A stretch of 64,000 bases of DNA from Lantana camara (lineage: Eukaryota > Streptophyta > Magnoliopsida > Lamiales > Verbenaceae), in contig CM074864.1 in assembly GCA_037501455.1 (NCBI GenBank), forward strand, positions 57,479,001-57,543,000, read 5' to 3'. The position numbers and the translations under genes were made by a program. Of the stretch, positions 1-12,735 are shown in pieces. The notes beneath the pieces were generated by a model. It was not told the DNA's origin. It saw nothing but the letters and a program-made list of their open reading frames with translations, and ran no database searches. Within the stretch, counting starts at the first letter, position 1; every line of letters starts with the position of its first letter.

Positions 1-560
1 TAACTGCATGAGGACTCTGAAACACACAATATGAGTTCAGAAATTCCAACAAATCTCAAAAATAATACAAGTAGCCAAGACAAAAGCCACCAAAACAAAC
101 AAATCAAAGAGTTCAGAAATTCCAACAAATCTCCAGTACCTAGCAACACCCTGAAGCCATCATAAACTAAGTAAATAATCAACACAGTACAATGCTAATT
201 TCATCCGTGATTAATCAACAATTGTGAAGAAAAGATTACGAGGCGTTTTCGCTTAAAAACAAAAGAGCATTTCAGCACGCAATTGTTACACCTAAATTGA
301 AGAAGAAAAAGGAATCAAGAATCATTTTTATACTCATATAGATTTGACATACATTATCATTATATCAAACATAACACTTACAGTACATACTACAATAACA
401 GATCTTAATTCTACATCAAAAGAGAGAAACAAATTAAGCACATAGATACCATAACAATCTTAATGTAAAGGGAAGTATACAGAGAACTCCATAGCATATA
501 AAGAAAAATTCTGCTAATGAAAAGAGTCATAGAAACAACTCTGAAGGGAAACCAAAATAC

Positions 561-1010
561 CTCTCGGACTCCCAGTCGCGCAAGCAAATCTCCGTTATTC
601 AGAAATTTGGCGGAGAATAAATATTGCTCTTCAAATTGTTGTGGCTTTCTTGCTCGGGAACCCTAGTATGTGGTTTCCAGAAAGCGTTTTTAGGATTTCT
701 TGCTCGGGAACACATTATTACAAAATTCACAAAACTAAGGGAAAAAAGATTTTAGCTGTAAAAGATAGAGTATAATGCAACAATTGTAAAATAAATACTA
801 AATATTTCAGAAAAAATAAAAGGAGAAAGAAAAACATCAACCTTTTCTGGGAGGGCTATGGCGGCAGTGAGCGATAGTGTTTGCCTCTTCTCCGGCGGCG
901 GCGGCGGCGGCGGACAGTGGTGGCTGTGACTACTTTCCGGCTAAGAGCAATTTGGAAGGGAAGATCTGTATTTTGGGACGAGGGAAAAAAAGTTGTTGAG
1001 AGTGAAAAGA
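561..1010 (-). other. Possible 5' end of an unidentified minus-strand gene
   Basis: On the minus strand, 842-1010 looks like a 5' UTR exon: it is pyrimidine-rich, followed by a GC-rich stretch, and ends at a donor-like AAAAG|GTTGATG. A second possible exon at 561-662 lies between CTAG| and GAG|GTATTTT. It is open for 34 codons and contains a plausible peptide (QFEEQYLFSAKFLNNGDLL). The rest of such a gene would run left out of the window, but no further exon could be recognised in 1-560. No family was identified. The same block on the plus strand opens with ATGGCGGCAG at 858 but stops after 20 codons, so a plus-strand gene is less likely. Confidence 0.25.
892..914. repeat. GGC trinucleotide microsatellite
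   Basis: About seven GGC units in an otherwise AT-rich context, within the presumed 5' UTR of the weak minus-strand gene model. Confidence 0.8.
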
Positions 1011-1260
1011 AAAAAGAAACAAAAAAAAAAGAGAAATATGATATATTACCCTCGTGATATCAGAAATTTGCATCTAAAGTCTAAACCCCGTAAAACAAAG
1101 AATTGGTAATCCACCTCCTCTATTTGAAAAAAAGATGGCATTTTAAGTTTTTAACCCACTAAGGTGGGAGTTGTGTATTTAAAAAATGGTTAATTACAAA
1201 TTTTTTTTTTTAATGAAAAGTATCATTAAAAAATTACCTTTTATTTTTAAGAGGGAAAAA

Positions 1261-1550
1261 AAAATTGTCATCCGAGTTTTGTGTCTTTTTGTAATTTAAT
1301 ATCCAACAAACTTTCGTTGATTACCGCCATCCAATATTTACATTTATGACATACCATCATCTAAACCTTTTTTTTTTAGTGATTGTGAGATGCTTATAAA
1401 ATATACACTTAACTTCTATTTTCATCAAAACCAGTAAACCACTAACAAAAGAAATTAGATGGTGGTAGGTTAACATTGAATGATGGTATGAACCGAAAAT
1501 TTATTGAGATGGTAAATTATAAAAAAGACAAAATTCGGATGACAAAATTT
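1261..1550. mobile_element. Foldback (MITE-like) inverted repeat
   Basis: Imperfect inverted arms lie at about 1261-1370 and 1456-1550. The left arm begins TTGTCATCCGAGTTTTGTG and the reverse complement of the right arm begins TTGTCATCCGAATTTTGTC; similarity continues inward through the ACATACCATCAT/TCATACCATCAT blocks. There is no coding capacity. Outside it, 1138-1176 and 1722-1762 share a loose direct similarity (CATTTTAA ... TGGGAG.TGTGT), so the element may be larger. The superfamily is not assignable. Confidence 0.5.
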
Positions 1551-2342
1551 TATTTTTCCTTTTTAAGAAAACACTAAAATGACCAGAAATTTTTTTTTTT
1601 CAGATACTAAATGATAATATTTATCCTACTTTAGGTGACAATCGATAACACTTAAAAGTTGAGATAATAAAATATATAAAAAACTTTAGATGCTAATCCT
1701 TAAAAAAAAAAAAAAAAAGAGGTCATTTTAACACCTAAAAGATGGGAGTAGTTGTGTGTACTCGCAGTTGCGAAAATATGATTGATTTAGGCTATTTTAT
1801 CTCTTAATCAGAAGCAAACTGCATTAGCCAGAAGCAATCTCCTAATATCTTTTTTGTTCTTATTATCTAATTAATTTCAGAGGCCATCATATATGATTGT
1901 CCTCTTTATTTTTTTAACTAAAATGTCAATAATGTTCAATGGATATTATTAACATTTTCCAGAAAGTAATAGATATCTGTTAATAATATGTGTCCATAAT
2001 CTGATCAATTATTGAACTATTTATTCAATTGCCTTACCATTGTTTAGTGTTCATTCAAATCCTTCTAAAATCCCAAGCAAATGATTAACAAATAATAATA
2101 TTATCAATATCTTTAATCAACAGCATTTGGACATCTAACTAACTAGATTATAAGAAACGAATTTTACGTGATTCTTTAAAATGTCAACAATTCGAAATCT
2201 ACTTGTTAAAAAAATCCCGTGAGATAAGAGGTCAGGAATTCAAAACCTAATTGTTACAAAAATCCCTTCGATAAAATTTTACTCGTCGCTCGACTGGAAC
2301 CCATTTAAATGGATTAAACAAAAAAAACAAAAAAGCATTGGA
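1551..2342. other. AT-rich spacer, no gene seen
   Basis: AT-rich spacer with homopolymer runs. No exon-like open segments, RNA gene or transposon termini were recognised. The region from about 2343 onward is probably the 3' UTR of the J-domain gene. Confidence 0.5.
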
Positions 2343-2742
2343 CAATAATGAAAGCAGAACTTCACAATACATTATACATACCAAAAACTTCTACAGAAGG
2401 CCCAACTGATGAAAGGACAATACAACAAAGTGACAAACTCGATCCTCTTTACCCGTTATTGTGAACTTCTGCATCTGATTAATAGCTTAAAATTACCAGG
2501 AAATGTACACAAGCAGGTTTCAGCTTCGCCATTCCTCTACATTTCACATTAAACTCGACGGCCCTTGTGGGCGAAAACTGATTTTTTTACCGCAAGGAGA
2601 AATATTTACAGCACGAGCTGTGTAAAAGACGAGCAGTTAACCCGTATCTTTCAGTCATCTGCTTGCATCATTTCTTGATGTAGACCTCTTCAGCTATGTG
2701 GGGAGAAGGAAGCTGAGGACAGCCAATCCTGTGTGTCAAGAC

Positions 2743-5700
2743 TCAAGAAGATCTTCGCCCCTGTTTCTTTCCTTTTCTCTGAGGCAGTTTAAAGGGAGTC
2801 CAGCTTTTCCTGCGTTTAGAAGTTTCGCGAAAGAGTCCAGAAGCAAGGGCTTCTTGGAGCCACAGCTCGAAATCGTCCTCTTCATCCATCATTTCAGCAC
2901 CTAAGTCCCAAGGATAGCGGCTTGAGTTTGACCTCTGAGTTGACTTCTCGAGACCAACCATTTTCACCTGGAAACTCGGACGATGGGTATTTGGTCTGCA
3001 TGCCATACCCTATGAGGAAGATAGAGTTATTTTTAAGTTAGCAAGAATGATTTCATGCAACATGGGTTTCGCGTACTCTAGCTAGAAAAAAGAAATTGAG
3101 TTGAAAAATACTGACTAACCTGACATATAGCCCACTCCGACACATCAAAGATCCGGCTTTCAGCACATACAAATGCACGTGGTATTTCCACCTAAGTGTA
3201 ATAGATAGAAAGAGTCATGAATTGAGAAGACAAAAGAAACAACAATCGTCTCTCTTTTGTGAATGAAATAACCTTTTGAGGCCGATCAAACACCAACGAC
3301 CCCCTGTATTCAACCCAACCATCACCATCTTTGGCTTGATGATACTGACAGCAATCCTGCCCCAGAAAACAGTCATCGGTTTTGTAAACATCAAACAAGC
3401 AAGTAAAGAAATTCCTTAAAATTTCATATAAAAGTTAAAGTTAAAACCTGACACCATCGCGCTTTGGCCTTGGTGCGATTTGTACAAATCCAGATATGAG
3501 AACTACCACATTTTGTGCACTGTATGCGCCTCGACTCCTCAGAGAAAAATTCAGTAGTACTCTGTATTTCGAAGGCATAAATGGTCAATCTTCCAGAATG
3601 TTCAACTCTTGAATCATTATAACACTAAGTTATTTTTTATATAATATAAAATTTAATGCAATTACCATCATTCATTTTGATGATATTTAAAGAAACCTGA
3701 ACAAATAAACAAATTAAAGCTCAATTGGTCCTTCCATATTCTTTTACCTGATGGGAAGTGCTCGCTGACCTTTGCAGGATACTTCTAGATTCTTCTTTTC
3801 TAAGCTGTTCATCATAGTCCCTCTTCTTCACAACATCAGAAAGAACCTGGGAATGATGCCAATATGAGTCACCATAGCTACAATTCCAAATTTAAAGAAC
3901 GACACTAAAAATTGAGACAAACTTACTTCATATGCACATTGGAGCTTTTTAAATGACTCACTTGCTAATGGACTTCCCATGTTCTTGTCGGGATGCACAA
4001 GCATGGCCTGAAACAAGTAAAATATTTATTATCACATCACGTTCAGATGCTTTAATTTCAAATTAACATCAGCTCAAGTAAATAAAGTTTTACCAACATG
4101 TCTATAAAACTAAGCAGATAGATAAATCATCACCTTTTTACGGTACTCTTTCTTCAATAACAAGAAATCAAGTTTCTTATGACGCGGAAACCCAAGTGCT
4201 TCATAATGATCGCTACTACTCAAAATCCTCTTCATCTCAGTTGTGGAATTCACATCTTCTCTGACCACTTTCTTAGCTACAGATTCCTTCGGTTTTTCAA
4301 TAAAGGATGAATTACTAGCAGATTTGCTGGTTGATTTACATGAGTGCAACTTCACTTCTTCTTCAGTAGGAGCAGAATAGTCACAATCAGAGGGGAAATC
4401 ATCACTCATGAATGACTCAGACTCTTTCTGCTCCTCAAAGTGAGTGCTCTCACTCAAATTATCGCACCATTTCATTGAATAGTTTAGTATATCATTTGAT
4501 AGGAATGCCAGGTTTAATGAGAGAAAAACTCCAAGCCATCCTACTCGAACTTTGACAGAGTATATGGCATATATGGTTGCCATAAGCACCACTAGCCGTG
4601 CAGGATTTAAAGAAAATAGATAGCCTGCATTTCAAAATAGCTGCTGGTATTAAAAGATTAGCAAGAAGGATCGGGCATAAAACAAAAGTAAGCAAGGACA
4701 TCACTGTAACAATAGCATAATTATCAACTGGCCCTTTTCTCTTTGATCTTACTAAAATATCCCCTTTCTAGGGTAAAATATCCACATTAAAATTTTTGGA
4801 TAAAACAACGATTTAAGCAAAATGGATATTGAAACTATGCCCTTTACCATTGACCTACTGTGTGAATTTCCACCACTTAACCACCCTTGCCAATATTTCA
4901 AACTCCGAGGATCACTTGCAGTAAATTCAACTTTAAAATGAACCAATAGAAATTACTGATTGCAGAAATGCAGAAATGGAAAAAACAAAAGTGAAAAGAA
5001 TAAGCACTTGAATCCATCTTATCCAAAGTTTGAGTTCAAAATGAATGAATAGAACCATGAACATACCACCGACTATGAACAAGGCAGCAGTTATCCAAAA
5101 GTTAGCATACATCCATAAAATTAGAATGGCAAACAGCCCCACGATAAAAATTCCAGGAGTGTAGCCTAAATACTGAACAGCAACCCCAGCCGCTCCCTGT
5201 ACACACATTTTCAGCAATTAGTAAGTCATCAGCTATTGGTTATGGAAAAACTTCTAATAGCTATTACGTTCTACATTTACTTACTATCTAGTATAATAGT
5301 ATTTCCCATAGCATCAGATTAAACTTCATTATCCTAAGAGATAATCAAGGTCAAGACAAAAATATGAGAAGCCTAATAACATCTGAACATAATGTGAAGA
5401 CAAGAAAATTCTTGATTAATTTCCAAATCTATAACTCTAAACCACAAGAATTACTTCCTTTCAACTTCTTCACGCACCTCACATAACTAATTTGTTGGCA
5501 TTGCATTATAAGATCCAGATTATCAAGATCAAGAATAACAAATCCAACCAGTGGAATATTAGCATTAAAGGATGTCCAGAAATCTACTTTAGCATATGCA
5601 ACAAAATACTAGTAAAGTTGAAAATAAATCGAGAGTATTTAATAACGGTTTACCATACTAAGAACCACATATAAAAGACATGACATTGATGTCAAGCTCA

Positions 5701-5971
5701 TGAAGCAACTCCACATGATGACAAGCAACGCAGCAGACCCAAGGCCAATGAATGACTGGAAGCCTGTGATCAAACAGTTCTTCCAATAAACCAACACGAA
5801 AATTAGAAATCTCCCAAATCTTGCACACCCAAAACAAACCATCGGCCAATGCCGCTCCATAAAAACTCCGATCTTGTCTCTTAAACAGCTCGACACATTC
5901 CTTGCCACAGAGTAAAAGTCCTTTGATTGCAACCATTTCAACCCTTGATTGAACAACCCAATATCCTCCAT
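2743..5971 (-). CDS. Membrane-anchored J-domain protein with Jiv90-type C-terminus (551 aa)
   Basis: Hsp70 co-chaperone of the DNAJC14/Jiv type, probably in an internal (ER) membrane; the location is inferred from the family. Model: complement of 2743-3009, 3120-3191, 3273-3356, 3448-3561, 3748-3846, 3927-4007, 4134-4624, 5067-5196 and 5654-5971. All introns are GT-AG and the exons sum to 1656 nt. Hydrophobic, probably membrane-spanning, segments fill residues ~60-200. An acidic/Ser-rich linker (~210-280) leads to the J domain (~285-367), with the HPD motif at 318-320. The C-terminal domain (~375-490) has a Cys/His-rich core: C388, C391, C399, C410, C413 and C414. The tail contains a WDL...MMDEEDDFELWL stretch and ends basic. 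The start is the ATG at 5969-5971, two bases after an acceptor (TTTTACAG|CG), so the 5' UTR is spliced. From memory, Arabidopsis At1g16680 is the same family. No breaks are seen. Confidence 0.9.
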
Positions 5972-6760
5972 CGCTGTAAAATCCTCCAAAATGCTCACCA
6001 ATAAACAGTCAAATAACAAAGCTGAAACTCTCCATAATCCTAAAAGCCTGCTAAAAATGGCTTCTCACCTGACTTGCAAAAATAACTACTAATGCAATAT
6101 TGCAGAAGCAAAGCATGCCATTATAACCTCACAGGCTTTGATTTAGAAGAACTCCCCTGATTTTCCGCCTCTATAAACAACCCAATTGAGAATTCAGACA
6201 GTATGGGGGGTAAAAGGCATAAAACTGCACAAAAAAGATGCAGAATATTCCTTCTACACAGAGTTAAAGCTAGGATCACGCACTCCACCGCTGATAAATC
6301 CGGAAGAACTGACACTAAAACACTGGAAATTGCTTCACAAATACGTCTTCCAAAAAAAAAAAAAGGAAACCCCACACAGAAACAAACAAACTCACAGCAT
6401 TTTCCGCTTTTTTGACCCCAATATTCCTCCCAAAAAGAAATTCCCTCCAAATTCCAAGGTTACACGCCTCTAAAGAGACCACAACCGAATTTATCCCACT
6501 ACAAAAACAAGAAATTCCTTAGATGACACATTAAAGACATCTTTGAGACCAAGGGACACAAGAGGTGAGCTGAAATGTTGAGGAAATTCTGCTTAACCAA
6601 TGAGTAATGTGAATAAAAAAAGTGGGAAACACAGGCTTTTACTATTCCCTTTTACAGGGAATGCTCGTGAAAAAGTAAAAAGCTTCGAAAAAGAGTAATG
6701 AGGTTGAGACAAGACAAGTAGTGATGATGATGATGACAGTGAAATGAAGCCTTTTTAGAG
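5972..6760 (-). other. 5' UTR intron and leader of the J-domain gene
   Basis: An acceptor at 5974-5975 lies just upstream of the start codon, so at least one non-coding exon must lie to the right. Its exact borders cannot be fixed from the sequence. A GAT microsatellite (about 6721-6735) lies near the likely transcription start. Open frames here lack exon-like features. Confidence 0.45.
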
Positions 6761-8880
6761 AGATAGAGAGGGATTAACATTTAGGATTTAGGGTTAAATT
6801 GGAATAATGGTAATTAATAGGAATGGTGGCACCCACTCACGCTAATATCCTATAATCCAATCCTGTTGTGGACCCCGTTGTCGTTATTTCTTAATATTGG
6901 TGTTTCGGTCCCTCTATTTCTTTTTTAGTATTTCACACCCGTGTAATTTCTTGTTTTAGGTTAATGTCCAATTTATTCCAAGACCTCTCTAATGTACGGA
7001 CACTCCTATTTTTCATCTCTGTAGTGTCGGATACGAACACGGCACCATCATCTATCCAACACGACAAAAAAATGCCCAAATTCAAAAAAAATTTGGACAA
7101 GATTGAGACACATGTCCGACACGGCGAGGACGCGTGTCCGACTCTAGACCAAGGTTAGATCATATAATGCGCGGATGTGGGAGTGAGTGCAAGTATGGGT
7201 GCAAATGCACCGGTACATAAAATTAAAAAATTGAGTGCGAAAACACAAAAATATATATCTAATATAACTTTATTTTATATACAATTTTAAATAATTTCTA
7301 AACATAATATAAGTCAACACTAACTATCTATAATAATAATAATCGAATTCCATCATTTTATAATGATTATACGTTAAAATCAAAACATTAAAATTCGTCT
7401 TCATATTGTTAAATGCGTGAATTAAGAAATTACATGTCGTCTTTAAGCGAGAAATATGCACAAATTCGTCAAGGCGAAGAACTAAATCTTAAAGCGAGAA
7501 ATGTGCATAAAATCACCGGTGCATAAAAATCTCAAAAAAACCACAAAATTCTATCTAGTCAAAATCAATTTAATTAGTCAAACACACCCTTCTTATATAT
7601 TATGGTATAGAAGGCTGATTAATTTAAATAAGGTAAGTATCACATATATTATATATATCCGTTTGACAAGGGCAAGCCAATAAATTTAATCTTGGTCAAG
7701 TAAATAAGATAGTTTAATCACAAGTCAAATCATAATTTAATTAATTAAATCTAACACTTCTAATTATTTGTAGACAGTGATATTCTCCCAACAAATTCTT
7801 AATTTCAAATCACATGTCTATTAATCCCGTATTTATTGGTTGTGCTAAGAAAAGCATATAAAATTGACTTATTACTTATTAGCCAATAGGACCTAGTTAA
7901 ATGTAGAACATTGACTTACAAATTACAATTAGCCTAAGTCTTCTCTTTTCAAGAAATACCCTCTTTAAATCAATTATTTAGGTAAATTTAATATTAGCCG
8001 GTGAATATGATGGAGTGAAATTGACTCATTTATTATTAAATGATCACTCAATTTAATTATTAGGATTTAATATGTCTTCATGTAATATCATTAACGATAA
8101 TATTTGAATCAATATTTGTATTTGCAAAATATACAAGTTTTGAACTCGAATCACGTTAGAGATAGTCCGAGAAACAAGAACCAATCATAATAATTGGTAC
8201 AATTATAAAGGTGTGGCTGTCAACAGAGTACTTAGATAAGAATAGTGGATGATGCTAATTCATTCCCTTGAAGCAACAGGAAGCGACATAAGCTGGACCA
8301 TGTGAGCCTGTAATTAACATTATTATTATTATAGTTGACCTTACCAAGAACCCACTTGTTCTTTATAATAATGTTTATTATATATCAATTAATCATAATA
8401 AATAATTTGGAATATAAAGACATTGTGGATAGCTTCCTTTGTTTCCTTTCAAATGTTAAAATAGAGAAACCTGCGTCAGTACAAGGGATAACATTTCTCT
8501 TTGTCTTCACTGATCTCAAAAGATTGGCATAATTTAGAATATGCCAAAGATATAATATAATTACAGCTGAAGATTTATTTAAAAAAAACACCATGAGCAA
8601 AGTATTATTTATGATTCTTTTTGGGTATTTTTCATACTCTTGTTTAAAACTTTAAATATTTTTCGTAATTTTCCAACTATCAGGCCATTCGTCATTTTCC
8701 AACTGTCAAGCTATTTCTAGTTATCCCTACAAACTTCATTATGCATAAATACTTTTAAAAATATCATTTTACCATATTGTATGCAACACTTCTCGCATGG
8801 AAAATTTAAAAAAAAAAAGTCATACCACTATATTTGTATTGTGTCGTGTCCGAATTTGTGCACTATAGCTAATGACACCA
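6761..8880. other. AT-rich intergenic region
   Basis: Spacer between the two minus-strand genes; it should contain the J-domain gene promoter. The segment 7020-7145 has CpG-rich short repeats (GTGTCGGATACG, TGTCCGACACGG, GTGTCCGACT) that look like a decayed repeat fragment. No gene or RNA was recognised. Confidence 0.4.
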
Positions 8881-9079
8881 AAATCATATATCTTTTTTTC
8901 ATTAGAGCATCACAAACCCCTTGATTACATTTGATTAAATAACTGTATTTACATAGCTATTAAGCTTTACAGAACCAGAACAAGCAACAAAGAATGGACA
9001 AAGGCAGCAATCTAAAAATAATTAGATAAACAAAAAAAATATGAAAATTCCATTTGTACCCATTGCAGCAAATACTTTT

Positions 9080-12000
9080 CTACTGCACAGCAGTAGCGAA
9101 CACCGTGGTAGAAGAAGGTGCAGAATTGAACGTGGAATTCTCCATGGTATCAGAGCCTGAGGAGTTATAAGTGGAAGAATTATGATCCAAATCCAGCTTT
9201 GGTTTAGGTTGGTTCCCAATTTGCATGTTGACGAAGTCACAGATTAAGCCCGGTTCTGCTATCGTGTTTTCATCAATCTCTTTCTCACCTACAAGCATTT
9301 GGACAACTGTCGACATGGAGGGTCGACGGTTTGGAGAGTCTTGAGTGCAGAGTAGGCCAATCTTCAAGAACTTGCATGCTTGCTCGGCATCAAAATCTTC
9401 ATTCAATGCAGTGTCTACTAGTGTTACCAGCTCGTTTCTCTCATAAAGTTTCCATGCCTGCAAAAAGAATTTTCAGTACTGTGAGCTTAGCAAAGAAAAT
9501 TGTTAGGGCACGACTGGCAGGGGTTCAGTTGCGAAGCCAAAGTAGAAGCGAAAATAGTAAGAAGTTGTAAAAGTTGGGAGTGCTTGAGGAAAGAAAGTAC
9601 AAAAGCAATTTTAAATAAAAGAAAGAAATGCGTGAAGAAGCTGAAAGTGAAGTAGAAGCTAAGATTGCAAAAAATTGTAGTAAAAGTTTGGAGTGTTTTG
9701 AGTACAAAACTACATTTAATCATATATATATATATATAAAACCTAGAAGCTTAAAAAATAGCCCTCCATATTTGGATTCTAGCTTTTATACACAGAAACA
9801 ACAAAACAAAACAATCTCCATTTTTAAAGCTAAAGGTTAGAAATCAATTTTTTTTCCGAGTTTGCTAACACTATCCCTGCATATAATCCTCATTATTTTG
9901 GTTCATAACCAATTTTCAGGCCAGCTATTTTAATCCATTAGGGAGTTTGATATCCAACCACATCCGATCTCATTGGAGCCCAGATTAGCAAGGAAATTTA
10001 CATTTTTGCCCTTTGAATTCTACTCCCCAAATAAGCATTGCTTCTCCAGTTATTTTACCAGCTTATGGCTTTAACCAATCAATCCATACCAAGCATATTA
10101 TTAGTAGTCCTTGGGATATCCACGGCTTATATGAAGAATGCCTAACTTAAGAAAGGGAGGAACTGATGAAAAATGTTCAAATAGCTGACAAATAGCTAAA
10201 GTTGGGCCATGCAAGTTTTACGTACCCTTTCAAGAATATATCTTTCACCCATAGGTAATCGCATGTTGGTATTGCATCTCCCGCTTACAATTTCAATAAG
10301 AAGAACACCAAAACTGTAAATATCTGCCTTACGTGTTACTTGCCCTCTCATTGCATATTCTGGTGCCAAATAACCACTGCAACCACCAACAAAGATCTAA
10401 TCAATTACATATTTTTAACAGAAAAAAGAAATAAAAAACCGGAAATATCGGCACATAAAAAGGTTCATAGTTGACTTACATGGTTCCAGCCACCCGTGTA
10501 CTGACATGAGTCACATTTGGAGGAATGAGCTTAGCAAGACCAAAGTCTGAGATTTTAGGGGTCAAATCTTCATCAAGAAGGATATTGCTAGCTTTAATGT
10601 CTCTGTGTATTATATGTGGCCTCACTTCCTCATGCAGGTAGGCAAGTCCCTTTGCAACTCCAATGCAAATTTTAACTCGTGTTTGCCAGTTAAAGTCAAT
10701 ATAGGTGTTCCTTACACCTGTAGAATGAGTATAAAGATGATTAAATCATTGTTACCTAAACAAGAAATATGAAAAAGTTCACCATGTGATTGAGTGGAAG
10801 TTTTTTAGAGCTGAAGAGAATCATTCAGAAGAACTTAGGTTGGGCGTTGAAAACTTAGGTTTTGAAGAAACTAAGAAAAGGTTGGAAAAATTCCAAAAGC
10901 ACAAATGTGCCCTTTTTGTTAAAAGTATGCAAACCTTAGCTTAGAGAGTGTTTGGCTAAGCCTTGTCAAAAGATCTTATAAGCTCTTACATCTTATAAAA
11001 TGCCTTTTGAGCTCATATGATACTAAATCAGAATTAAAAAAGCTCATACTACATATAAGATGATAGTAATGGGAATCCTGTAACAAATACGGTCAAAACT
11101 AAGGAAGTTTGCTGAGATCTTAAGTGTATGTTGCAAACCTTGCATAAAATTTTACCAAACACTTTGAAACAGCTTATAAAATCTTCTTACAACTTTAATG
11201 AGCCTTTACTCTACATGCCCGAACTTAAGGACATTTCATGCAATCAACTCTATGACTAGATTAACATTATGCAAACACAAGCACACGAAAATTGAAATAT
11301 GAGAAGATATATATACCAAGCAGTGTCTGTGCTAGGCTGTTATTCTTGAGGTAGTTGTAGACAAGGATTCTATGGTCGCCTTCCACACAACAGCCGTAAA
11401 GCTTCACTAAGTTTTCATGTTCTATCTCTGAAATCACTTGAATTTCAGTCAAGAATTCTTTCTTTCCTTGTTTAGACTCAGCTGAGAGAACTTTTATAGC
11501 AGCCATCTGCCCATTCCTAAGTTGTCCCTACTTATCAATTTTGTTTTTGTACAGAGTAACCAGAGGTCAGTACCAAACTGCAAATGTTATTTTTATGACA
11601 AAATTACACAAAATTCACCAGAAATTTGAGAAACTAAAAAACTTCCCCAAAGAAAATCTAAGATTTGGCAAAATGAATGCTATCATAGTCATGAATTTAA
11701 AGTCAAATATTGATTAGTACATTTCAATAGAAAAATAAGGCACTCAAACAAAATTGCAGATTAAATCATCAAATTAATTGATCTAGATGCAATGTAAATT
11801 CTTTGAAGGGGAAAGTTTTTATCATCATTCAAACCTGAGGGGAAGTATGTCAAATTAGACCAACCCTCAGGGTACCACGGTGTAGTTATCCCTAAATACT
11901 ATCAGTTACCTGAAAAACAGAGCCAAAGCCTCCCTGCCCAATTTTATTTGCTCTACTAAAATCATCTGTAGCAATTCTCAGCTCCTTGTATGAGTAAAGG

Positions 12001-12210
12001 TTAACATTGTGGACTCCTGACAGCTCTGTGTATATAATTCAATTTGGTAATGATTAAACAGAGAAAAAAAGAAAAAACAAGAATTAGGTATATAACAAGA
12101 CAAAACTGCAATCAAAATCAAATGAAGCTTCAAAGTTTACCATCATCAAGGTCAGAATGTCTAGTTGCTGAATTCGATCTTCTACCACATAAGCCAGAAA
12201 GGCAGGTCAT
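9080..12210 (-). CDS. Receptor-like cytoplasmic Ser/Thr kinase, CRPK1 type (387 aa)
   Basis: Protein kinase without signal peptide or membrane segment. Model: complement of 9080-9457, 10226-10376, 10480-10717, 11317-11527, 11910-12025 and 12141-12210. It has GT-AG introns and 1164 nt. The glycine loop [10 protein letters not shown] is at residues 52-61, VAIK-type lysine K74 and alpha-C E90 follow, HRDIKASN is at 170-177 (an RD kinase), DFG at 190-192 and APE at 216-218. The C-terminal tail (~310-387) is Ser/Thr/Asn-rich. N-terminal Cys3 and Cys8 could be acylated for membrane attachment (inference). The start is the ATG at 12208-12210; an in-frame TAG sits ten codons upstream next to an acceptor, implying a spliced 5' UTR. 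The length and intron pattern fit Arabidopsis At1g16670/CRPK1 (390 aa), a plasma-membrane kinase that phosphorylates 14-3-3 proteins and dampens the cold response. That role is carried over from the family only. Confidence 0.92.
10947..11163. mobile_element. hAT-like MITE in a kinase intron
   Basis: A ~217-bp AT-rich element with inverted ends AGTGTTTGG...CCAAACACT and internal CTTATAAG-type repeats, inside the intron between kinase exons ending at 11317 and starting at 10717. No clear 8-bp TSD was seen (GCTTAGAG versus TTGAAACA), so the class is tentative. Confidence 0.5.
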
Positions 12211-12735
12211 ATCTGCAGACCTTACTAGCGACTTTCCCTACAGTAAGAAACCTGCCACAATTCTAAAATTGTGAAGAAAAAAACAAAAGGGGAAAAAACA
12301 TAGGCTTCAACTCACTTGATTCATAAACTATTTCATTTAGACCTCTAACATCATGAACCCTAGAAAACAAAACACTACAGTAACTACTGTTTCCGGATAC
12401 CAACAAGCAGAAACACCAGGTGACGTACAATTTTCACAGATGCACATTTCTATTATGAACTAACTTCAAATCGAAATGACAGTTTCCCCCAAAAATAATT
12501 AAAATTACAGACATACACTTCGGCAGCTCCCCCAGAAAGGAACAAATCTTTCGCTCGATAAAGAGAACAAGAACAAGAAGAAGCAATCGAACAAAAATCG
12601 AAGCAAATAACCAGAATATTCCAGAGATTAAGCAAAACCGAGACGAGATAACGCACCTAAAAAACCAGAAAAACTACGCCGGAGAGAGAAAGCCAAACAA
12701 TGAACCGCAGCAGCAGACTAGAAAACCCTGAAAAT
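12211..12735 (-). other. 5' UTR and upstream leader of the kinase gene
   Basis: Upstream of the start codon an acceptor-like CTGTAG|GGAAAG suggests a separate non-coding first exon, probably in 12480-12730. Exact borders are not determinable. Short open frames here have no recognisable product. Confidence 0.35.

Noticed and set aside
6186..6473. Open frames within the J-domain gene's 5' UTR intron
   Set aside because: Low-complexity Lys-rich translations without exon signals.
9080..12210. Membrane receptor kinase
   Set aside because: No signal peptide or transmembrane segment; the protein starts about 45 residues before the kinase domain, so it is cytoplasmic.
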